In this document: piece after piece, positions 1 to 4,885 of the stretch | How the letters are laid out: each line of letters begins with the position of its first letter | Numbering within the stretch: position 1 is the stretch's first letter | Assembly: GCA_035276475.1 (NCBI GenBank) | Contig: DATELQ010000142.1 | Coordinates: forward strand, 1-64,000 | Direction of reading: 5' to 3' | Source of the DNA: DATDFB01 sp035276475 | Lineage (GTDB): Bacteria; Acidobacteriota; Thermoanaerobaculia; Gp7-AA8 | DNA: 64,000 bases | Translations under genes and position numbers: made by a program | Notes under the pieces: generated by a model | Database searches by the model: none | What the model was told of the DNA's origin: nothing | What the model saw: only the letters and a program-made list of their open reading frames with translations

Positions 1-239
1 CCGGTCATCATCGTCGTCCACACCAGCGGCGAGAGCGGCGGATGCTGCGTGAGGAGCGGTCCGCGCGCGCCGTCGCGCGCGAGCGCGGCGAGGTTCGGCA
101 TCGTGCCGTCGGCCATGAGCGTGTCGAGAAGCTGCCAGTCCGCGCCGTCGAGGCCGACGAAGATGACGCGCGGCCGCGGCGGCTCCGCGGGCTTCGCGCA
201 GGCCGCCGCGACGATGAGGGCGATGAGCAGCCGTTTCAC
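1..239 (-). CDS. Alkaline phosphatase/type I phosphodiesterase superfamily lipoprotein, N-terminal part only (runs off the left edge)
   Basis: The frame starts at a GTG (239) whose GTGA overlaps the stop of the upstream CreD-like gene, so the two are probably translationally coupled. Residues 1-14 form a short signal peptide ending in a lipobox-like AAAC, suggesting an anchored lipoprotein. After a Pro-rich linker come VIFVGLDGADW, the first metal-binding Asp motif of the alkaline phosphatase/phosphodiesterase fold, then the TMPNLAALARDGA stretch and SPLVWTTMMTG, where the nucleophilic Thr/Ser of this family sits. Only about 79 residues are in the window, so the substrate cannot be told; relatives hydrolyse phosphodiesters or nucleotide pyrophosphates outside the cytoplasm. 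Confidence 0.8.
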   Translation of the reverse strand, partial: MKRLLIALIVAAACAKPAEPPRPRVIFVGLDGADWQLLDTLMADGTMPNLAALARDGARGPLLTQHPPLSPLVWTTMMT

Positions 240-1426
240 GCAGCGCGATTATCGCGCCCCCACGGCACGCGCGCGGTGATCTGCATGGCCGCGAAGAGGC
301 TGACGATCGCTCCGATGGTGATGGCCAGGCCGGTGAAGCCCTTGAAGAAGAACGCGTACGAAAAGAGCACGAGGTAGACGAACTGCGACAGCGCCGCCTC
401 GCGCAGCGCGAAGCGCGCATTCACCACGATGCGCAGATAGCTGACGACGAGAAAGATCGACACGGCCGACGAGATCAGAAACGCGGCGTGGATGGAGATG
501 TGGTCGACGAGGTAGGCCAGCAGCAGGTGGAAGGCGAAGAACGACGTGGCCAGGAAGAAGTAGTGCATCGGATGGAGCTCGATCTTCCGCAACGTCGTGA
601 TGACGAACATGAAGAAGAAAAAGAAGAGCAGCGACACCGGGGCGAACATGCTGATACGGCCGGCCAGCGGCCCCGGCTGCAGCTTCTCCGGCATGACCAT
701 GCCGATGCCGTAGCCGCTCACGACGTTGGCGTACTTCCATGTGAGGAGCCAGCCCGTAGGCGTCTGCTTCTTCATCGTCGGCGAGAGCGATCCCTGCGGA
801 AAGTCGATGGCCCGGAAGTTGGTCTGCATCTCCAGGAGGAAGTCGTGCACTTGCGACACGTCTTTGCCGAACGAGTACTTCCACGTGCCGAGGCCTTGCG
901 ACTTGTAGCCGGTCTCGATGCGGATGGCGGCGCCGGGCGGGCGGCGGACGACGGCGGTGACGCTGCCCTTCTCGGTGCGCGTCGGCACGGGCTGGCCGTC
1001 GATGCGCAGCACGAGGTCGTCGTAGATCGCCTGCGGCGCGGGGAAGACGAGCTTGACCGTCACCTCGTCCTGGGCGGTGGTGTTGCGGACGACGTAGTCG
1101 CCGCGGAAGTCGACGCGGTAGGTCGCGAACCACAGCAGTCCCTTCTGCCGCTGGTCGAGGTCGAAGGCGACGCGGATGCGGCTGCGCTCGACCGGCAGCA
1201 CGGTGGTGACGACTTCGGAGGTGTGTTCGTCCCTCTGCACGGTCTGCGACGTCGACGCTTCGGGCGGCGTCTGCTCCTGAGGCGATCCCCAGGCCGACTC
1301 GACAGCCGGCCCGAGCCCGCTGCCGGCGTCGTTCGTGCGCGCGAAGATGGAGGCGCCGAGGACGATCCAGGCGAGGGTGCTGCAGAGAAAGATGGCGATG
1401 ACGGCGAGAACGTAGCGTCCGAGCAT
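236..1426 (-). CDS. CreD-like inner membrane protein
   Basis: The 396-residue protein has an N-terminal membrane segment (about 5-27), a long periplasmic beta-rich region (about 60-260), and a cluster of four or five hydrophobic segments at the C-terminus beginning at the HPMHYFFLATSFFAFHLLLAY stretch. This order and that motif match the CreD family of inner membrane proteins (colicin E2 tolerance), although E. coli CreD is somewhat longer. CreD belongs to the CreBC envelope regulon in enterobacteria, but no creBC genes are nearby here. AAAGGAG lies six bases before the ATG and is held inside a perfect hairpin. It is upstream of, and overlaps by four bases, the phosphatase-family gene. The family call is by resemblance; its function is poorly known. 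Confidence 0.75.
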   Translation of the reverse strand: MLGRYVLAVIAIFLCSTLAWIVLGASIFARTNDAGSGLGPAVESAWGSPQEQTPPEASTSQTVQRDEHTSEVVTTVLPVERSRIRVAFDLDQRQKGLLWFATYRVDFRGDYVVRNTTAQDEVTVKLVFPAPQAIYDDLVLRIDGQPVPTRTEKGSVTAVVRRPPGAAIRIETGYKSQGLGTWKYSFGKDVSQVHDFLLEMQTNFRAIDFPQGSLSPTMKKQTPTGWLLTWKYANVVSGYGIGMVMPEKLQPGPLAGRISMFAPVSLLFFFFFMFVITTLRKIELHPMHYFFLATSFFAFHLLLAYLVDHISIHAAFLISSAVSIFLVVSYLRIVVNARFALREAALSQFVYLVLFSYAFFFKGFTGLAITIGAIVSLFAAMQITARVPWGRDNRAA

Positions 1427-1427
1427 G

Positions 1428-1447
1428 TGCGACTCCTTTGAGTCGCA
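1428..1447 (-). promoter_or_regulatory. Perfect hairpin enclosing the Shine-Dalgarno site of the CreD-like gene
   Basis: An 8-bp perfect stem (TGCGACTC with GAGTCGCA) and a four-base loop lie immediately upstream of the ATG at 1426. On the transcript the AAAGGAG ribosome binding site falls in the loop and the 3' arm, so folding would mask it. It could equally be a dyad operator. Regulation is inference; the symmetry is seen directly. Confidence 0.5.
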
Positions 1448-1502
1448 AAGTACTTTTCAATTGTGGCGATGGTGTGGCGGGGCTGGGGCGATTTGCCGCG
1501 TT

Positions 1503-1565
1503 CTGTTGCAGGGATCACCCTTCCTGTTGCGAGGATCACCGCTCGTGATGAAGGGATCACCTTTC
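1503..1565. repeat. Three imperfect 21-bp tandem repeats with a GGATCACC core
   Basis: Units run 1503-1523, 1524-1544 and 1545-1565. Each carries GGATCACC at the same phase (1512, 1533, 1554). The 21-bp period corresponds to seven codons. Confidence 0.7.
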
Positions 1566-1724
1566 GGTGTGGACGTTAATGAGCGCCGCCTTGCGCGCGT
1601 CACCACGCTGCATCGCGAGCTTCGAATTTCCGGTCGAATGGATCATCGCCGCTGATGCAATCGTCCACTTTTTGGACGCGCGCATCATTTTCCGGTCTTG
1701 CCAGAGACACCACGGCGTATTTCG

Positions 1725-1787
1725 TCCATCACGAATCATGATCCCTTCATCAAACGCCGTGATGCGCGCATCAAGAGCCGTGACGGC
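1725..1787. repeat. Three imperfect 21-bp tandem repeats with a CATCA core
   Basis: Units run 1725-1745, 1746-1766 and 1767-1787. Each has CATCA at its third to seventh base; the last two also share GCCGTGA. The period equals that of the repeat block at 1503-1565, though the unit sequence differs. Confidence 0.6.
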
Positions 1788-1796
1788 GTCGACGGA

Positions 1797-2252
1797 CTAC
1801 TTTAGGAGATAGACGATTGTTGTCTCGGCCGGATCGGGCGTCGGATCTCCGTAGATCTCCCACGAGTGCCCGGCGAGCTCCCTCCGATTCGCGGCGATCC
1901 ATCTCTTGATCGCGTCGTGCGTGTCGTTCATGCGATCGTAGGGGCCGCGGTGGACGGCGACCGCGGCCTCCCCTCCCGGCGTTGCGGTCGCGTAGACCTC
2001 GCTCGCAGTTTCAAAGGTGCGCGTGACCTCGACGCCGAAGTCGCACACGATCGGCGCGCCGGGTCGTGTCGGGTGGTGGTAAAGAAAAACGTTGTGCCCA
2101 TCGGTCCGCAGCCCCGGCTGGCTGCGAATGAGCTCCCAGACCTTGTCCAGCGCGGGCCGCCACGCCGAGGCCACTGCGCCAGGAGCAACCTCGCGCCGCA
2201 CGGCAGCGAGCTTGCGCGGATGAACGGTCTGTAAGGTGACGGAAACGGTCAT
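1797..2252 (-). CDS. GyrI-like small-molecule-binding (effector-binding) domain protein
   Basis: About 151 residues consisting of one GyrI-like/AraC effector-binding domain: an N-terminal TVSVTLQTVHPRKLAAVRREV strand, a central CDFGVEVTRTF strand, the AVHRGPYDRMNDTHDAIKRWI segment and a C-terminal WEIYGDP...TTIVYLL strand, all characteristic of the SOUL/GyrI fold. No DNA-binding domain is attached. Stand-alone members bind hydrophobic ligands or inhibit gyrase. I chose the ATG at 2252; a TTG at 2279 would add nine unlikely residues, and neither has a well-spaced ribosome binding site. It is transcribed divergently from the lipoprotein gene at 2286. Confidence 0.75.
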   Translation of the reverse strand: MTVSVTLQTVHPRKLAAVRREVAPGAVASAWRPALDKVWELIRSQPGLRTDGHNVFLYHHPTRPGAPIVCDFGVEVTRTFETASEVYATATPGGEAAVAVHRGPYDRMNDTHDAIKRWIAANRRELAGHSWEIYGDPTPDPAETTIVYLLK

Positions 2253-2285
2253 TCCTGCTAAGTCACCGATTGCTGACAAAAAATC

Positions 2286-2630
2286 ATGCCGTCAGTCGTA
2301 CTCCATCTGACGATGAGATGGCGATGGCTTCTGCCGGCGTGGACGATGACGATGGCCGGATGCCTGCCGCTGGGATCATACGTGACGGCGCAGCAGGCCA
2401 TCGACGCCGCTCAAAAGGGGCAACTGGACCGGCGTGCCGAGGAGGTCTACACGGTTTACGCCCATTCTTGGCCCAGGATCATCCCGACTGATAACACGTT
2501 CGTGCCCGAGGAATGCTCGACCTGGGTCGTCGCGAGCGGCGTTCCCCAGCGGACCTGCACTCCCGGCGCGCCCGTGCACTACACGACCGGTCTGATCGTC
2601 GTGTGCGGAGTGGAAAGGATCGCCGAATGA
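2286..2630 (+). CDS. Small lipoprotein, first of a paralogous pair
   Basis: The protein (114 residues from this ATG, 105 from an alternative ATG at 2313) has a hydrophobic N-terminus ending in the lipobox TMAGC, so it should be lipid-anchored in the envelope. The C-terminal part contains ECSTWVVASGVP...CTPGAP...VVCGVERIAE. The next gene ends with a recognisably similar arrangement, ESCTTTIDENGIP...NCTPGSP...ESCKVGGIDE, so the two are probable duplicates that have diverged strongly. ATGA overlap joins them as one operon. I do not recognise the family. Confidence 0.65.
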   Translation: MPSVVLHLTMRWRWLLPAWTMTMAGCLPLGSYVTAQQAIDAAQKGQLDRRAEEVYTVYAHSWPRIIPTDNTFVPEECSTWVVASGVPQRTCTPGAPVHYTTGLIVVCGVERIAE

Positions 2631-3172
2631 ACCGCGCGCTCTTCCTGACGTCCTTCCTGTTCGTGGCAGGGTGCGCGTCGACGCCGGCTTCGACGGCCGC
2701 GCGACTCGTCGACGCCGCGAAACAAGGCGACGCCGGAACGTTCCGGAGCGAGCTGACGGACGAGGCGCGGGCAAAGTTCGGGGCGGGCGAGCAGATGGCC
2801 GCAATCCGCCAGAAGCTCGCCCGCTACTCGCGTGTCGCGGTCGGACCGGCATTCCTCGTCGCGGCGAAGCAGGGAGACCGCGGCGGCGGCGACATCGGCG
2901 ACGTCAAGCGAACGTACAAGGTGACGGTCGCGGGCGTGTCCCACAGAGGCCGGCCGCCCGAGGCCATCTACGAACTGCTCCTACGCTGCGAGCTTTCGAA
3001 CGAAACGGTTCACTACGACGCGACTCCAGAGTCGTGCACGACGACGATCGACGAGAACGGCATCCCCTGGCCAAACTGCACCCCGGGATCGCCGGCGTCT
3101 GATGGCGTGGTTTTGATGGAGTCGTGCAAGGTGGGGGGAATCGATGAAGTCGGTGACGCCGGCATGGACTGA
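2627..3172 (+). CDS. Small lipoprotein, second of a paralogous pair
   Basis: A 181-residue protein with signal peptide and lipobox (FVAGC, Cys16). Residues about 20-110 are helical with a DUF4878-like look (AARLVDAAKQGDAGTFRSELTDEARAKF: a small NTF2-like fold is possible), and the tail carries the Cys/CTPG motif shared with the preceding lipoprotein. Start ATG at 2627 overlaps the stop of that gene (ATGA). Function is unknown; an NTF2-like fold is only a guess from the N-terminal pattern. Confidence 0.65.
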   Translation: MNRALFLTSFLFVAGCASTPASTAARLVDAAKQGDAGTFRSELTDEARAKFGAGEQMAAIRQKLARYSRVAVGPAFLVAAKQGDRGGGDIGDVKRTYKVTVAGVSHRGRPPEAIYELLLRCELSNETVHYDATPESCTTTIDENGIPWPNCTPGSPASDGVVLMESCKVGGIDEVGDAGMD

Positions 3173-3216
3173 CGGCGCGAGCAACAATCCTGAAGGAGGC
3201 TTTGCCAACCAACGCC

Positions 3217-3231
3217 GCCGCTCGTAGCGGC
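3217..3231 (-). terminator. Short hairpin directly after tRNA-Ser(GGA)
   Basis: A 6-bp stem (GCCGCT with AGCGGC, three-base loop) starts at the base after the encoded CCA end. No strong U-run follows, so it may be a processing or weak termination signal. Confidence 0.35.
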
Positions 3232-3322
3232 TGGCGGAGAGAGTGGGATTCGAACCCACGGTACGCGGTTAACGTACACACGCTTTCCAAGCGTGCGCCT
3301 TAAGCCACTCGGCCATCTCTCC
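3232..3322 (-). tRNA. tRNA-Ser (anticodon GGA)
   Basis: Acceptor GGAGAGA/TCTCTCC, class II long variable arm (GTGTACGTTAACCGCGTAC), T-loop GGTTCGAATCC and encoded CCA. The anticodon loop TTGGAAA gives GGA. It is the last gene of a minus-strand tRNA/tadA cluster. Confidence 0.97.
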
Positions 3323-3358
3323 GTGGTCGATTCGTCTCGATGGATCGTGCGTGCCCGG

Positions 3359-3426
<68 letters not shown>

Positions 3427-3448
<22 letters not shown>

Positions 3449-3909
3449 GTTTTCTCCGGCCGCCGGCGCAGCATCTGAAAAAAGCGTTGCAGGAGCTCGC
3501 GGGAACGCTCCTCTTCGAACCCGCCCGTCACCTCCAGGCGGTGATTGAGGCGCGGGTCCTGGACGAGGTTCCCGAGCGTGCCGCAGAAGCCGGCCTTCGG
3601 GTCGTAGGCGCCGAAGATCAGCTGCTCGACGCGCGCGTTCACCAGCGCCCCGGCGCACATCGCGCACGGCTCGAGGGTCACGACCATCGTCGTCCCTTCG
3701 AGCCGCCAGTCGCCGATCGCGCGGGCCGCTTCGCCGATGGCGATGAGCTCCGCGTGTCCGAGGGGATCGCCGGACTCGCGGCGGTTGCGCCCGCGCCCGA
3801 TGATCGTTCCCTCCCGATCGACGACCACCGCGCCGACCGGGATCTCTCCCTCGGCGGCGGCCGCTTCCGCGAGCGCAAGCGCTTCTTCCATCCACTGCGC
3901 TCGATCCAT
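3427..3909 (-). CDS. tadA: tRNA adenosine-34 deaminase
   Basis: TadA converts A34 of tRNA-Arg(ACG) to inosine so that one tRNA reads CGU, CGC and CGA. The 160-residue protein has the zinc deaminase signature: H52-A-E54 (catalytic Glu) and P-C82-A-M-C85, plus the IPVGAVVVD and DPLGHAELIAI blocks typical of TadA. I start it at ATG 3909, just after a TACTCT -10-like site; a TTG 15 bases upstream is possible. The gene lies directly downstream of tRNA-Arg(ACG), its own substrate, and its last seven codons including the TGA run into the 5' end of tRNA-Ser(CGA), so processing of that tRNA from a shared transcript would destroy the message end. Confidence 0.95.
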
Positions 3910-3915
3910 CTTCAA

Positions 3916-3921
3916 AGAGTA
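3916..3921 (-). promoter_or_regulatory. -10-like hexamer TACTCT before tadA
   Basis: Six bases separate it from the ATG at 3909 and there is no Shine-Dalgarno site, which implies a leaderless tadA message. No clear -35 is seen; the preceding bases form the hairpin at 3924-3947. Confidence 0.4.
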
Positions 3922-3923
3922 CA

Positions 3924-3947
3924 ACGGCGGGCTCGCGTGCCCGCCGT
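3924..3947 (-). terminator. GC-rich hairpin between tRNA-Arg(ACG) and tadA
   Basis: A perfect 9-bp stem (ACGGCGGGC with GCCCGCCGT) with six-base loop, followed on the minus strand by the moderately U-rich TGTACTCTTTG. It probably terminates the tRNA-Arg transcript. Confidence 0.5.
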
Positions 3948-3962
3948 CAGATCAATTCCGTT

Positions 3963-4039
3963 TGGTGCACCCAGGAGGACTCGAACCTCCAACCTTCTGA
4001 TCCGTAGTCAGATGCTCTATCCAATTAAGCTATGGGTGC
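3963..4039 (-). tRNA. tRNA-Arg (anticodon ACG)
   Basis: Acceptor GCACCCA/TGGGTGC, D-arm GCTTAATTGGATAGAGC, anticodon stem TCTGA/TCAGA with loop CTACGGA (ACG), T-arm GGAGGTTCGAGTCCTCC, encoded CCA. It is the known substrate type of TadA, encoded by the next gene. Confidence 0.97.
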
Positions 4040-4088
4040 GAGCACGGGAAACTAACCGGACGGTGCCGGGGTGAATTCCGAGCCGCGC

Positions 4089-4117
4089 ATTCTAGCCGCC
4101 GCTCTCGGGCCATGCAA
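4089..4117 (-). promoter_or_regulatory. Sigma-70 type promoter of tRNA-Arg(ACG)
   Basis: TTGCAT (4117-4112) and TAGAAT (4094-4089) are separated by 17 bases, with expected transcription start near 4082, about 43 bases before the mature tRNA. This is the best full -35/-10 pair in the window. A 7-bp dyad (CTCGGGC/GCCCGAG, about 4105-4129) overlaps the -35. Confidence 0.65.
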
Positions 4118-4144
4118 GTTTCGCCCGAGGCATGGCGATTGCGG

Positions 4145-4150
4145 TAGACT
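4145..4150 (+). promoter_or_regulatory. -10-like TAGACT upstream of the 4182-4245 hairpin
   Basis: Same TANNNT form as the other -10-like sites here. A start near 4157 would give an RNA of about 90 bases ending at the terminator-like structure, or a 94-base leader for the gene at 4251. No good -35 is present. Confidence 0.35.
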
Positions 4151-4181
4151 TGGCGGCCTCAGACGAGCAGTTGGTTTCACG

Positions 4182-4245
4182 GCCTCTACGGTTGGCTACT
4201 GCCTACCCACCCTTCCCCAGCCAACCGTGGAGGCGTGATTTTTTT
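4182..4245 (+). terminator. Long terminator-like hairpin just before the gene at 4251 (attenuator or end of a small RNA)
   Basis: Arms 4182-4197 and 4219-4234 pair over 16 bp with a single G-U wobble; a 21-base pyrimidine-rich loop lies between, and seven T residues (4239-4245) follow four bases later. The start codon of the downstream gene is only six bases beyond the T-run. It is therefore either an intrinsic terminator of a short RNA or an attenuator in the leader of that gene. Confidence 0.6.
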
Positions 4246-4250
4246 CGCCG

Positions 4251-4685
4251 ATGCCGATCGACCGCAACGCCTTCTTCGCTCGCACCATGCACACCCCCGA
4301 CACTCCCGAACGGGCGGAGCTGCGCGCGTCGCTGCGCGAGCTGTCGAAGGCGCTGCTGCCGCTGCACCGCGCGCTCATCCAGGCGGCGCGCGACGACTAC
4401 GCATTCGCGCACGGCAAGACGGTCACGCCGGCGCAGCTGCTGCAGCTCGTCACCGACGATCCGTTCTTCGCGTGGTTGAAGCCGATGACGTCGGTCATCG
4501 TCGAGATCGACGAGATGGCGCGCACCGACTTCGAGCCCGACGCGGCCCGCAGCGTGGCCGCGCGCGTCGCGGAGCTCTTCGACGCGGCGCTCAACGAGCG
4601 ATACGTGCCGCTGCTGCAGCGCGACGTCGATCTCGCCATCGCCCACGCGGCGCTCCGGCGCGCGCTGGCTAAGCTCCGCGTTTGA
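4251..4685 (+). CDS. Conserved-looking hypothetical protein, 144 residues
   Basis: I do not recognise a named family. The protein is soluble and largely helical, with ELSKALLPLHRALIQAARDDYAF (about 28-50), DPFFAWLKPMTSVIVEIDEMA (about 70-90) and a C-terminal helical tail. No signal peptide, membrane segment or metal motif is visible. The start ATG at 4251 lies just behind a terminator-like hairpin; an in-frame ATG at 4287 is also possible. Codon use matches the neighbourhood. Its last 17 bases overlap, tail to tail, a 59-residue gene on the other strand. Confidence 0.6.
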   Translation: MPIDRNAFFARTMHTPDTPERAELRASLRELSKALLPLHRALIQAARDDYAFAHGKTVTPAQLLQLVTDDPFFAWLKPMTSVIVEIDEMARTDFEPDAARSVAARVAELFDAALNERYVPLLQRDVDLAIAHAALRRALAKLRV

Positions 4686-4848
4686 CCTCGCGGACGTTCG
4701 GCACATCGCGGACGAAGTCGCGGTCGCGCGGGTCGACCTGGATCTCCTGCCCGTGTTTGCGGAAGCGGTATTTGCGTCCGCTGGGACCGTAGAACGTCAT
4801 GTACGAGTAGCCGACATAGCGAAACGTGGCGACGTTTTCCGTTTCCAT
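4669..4848 (-). CDS. Small 59-residue protein under the same promoter type as the sigma-factor gene
   Basis: The frame (METENVATFRYVGYSYMTFY at its start) continues with GPSGRKYRFRKHGQEIQVDPRDRDF and ends at TAG. The aromatic FYGPSGRKYRF block followed by VDPRD recalls short accessory proteins I associate with phage structural regions, but that link is weak and no phage gene is near. The gene starts 13 bases after the GTC of an ECF-like promoter, so it would be nearly leaderless; no Shine-Dalgarno site is present. It lies directly downstream of the CHAT gene and is probably part of the same regulon. It could be a protease substrate, an inhibitor or chance. Confidence 0.5.
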   Translation of the reverse strand: METENVATFRYVGYSYMTFYGPSGRKYRFRKHGQEIQVDPRDRDFVRDVPNVREVKRGA

Positions 4849-4861
4849 ACGTTGGAGTAGT

Positions 4862-4884
4862 GACGCAAGACACGGAAACGTTTC
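4862..4884 (-). promoter_or_regulatory. ECF-type promoter copy 2 (before the 59-residue gene)
   Basis: GAAAC (4884-4880), 15 bases, then GTC (4864-4862) within GCGTCACTAC. The flanking 30 bases closely match the region at 9413-9435 upstream of the sigma gene, with identical spacing. GAAAC/GTC is the normal layout of ECF sigma promoters. Confidence 0.7.
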
Positions 4885-4885
4885 A

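Larger units (their letters stand above)
1427..1796. other. 370-base stretch without a supported gene, carrying 21-bp repeats at both ends
   Basis: No frame in this stretch has a convincing start, ribosome binding site or recognisable protein. The minus-strand frames read as loose seven-residue repeats (for example VIPSSRA/VILATGR/VIPATER and DARITAF/DEGIMIR), which looks like a decayed repeat protein or simple periodic DNA rather than a live gene. It separates the CreD-like gene from the GyrI-like gene, both on the minus strand. Confidence 0.5.
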
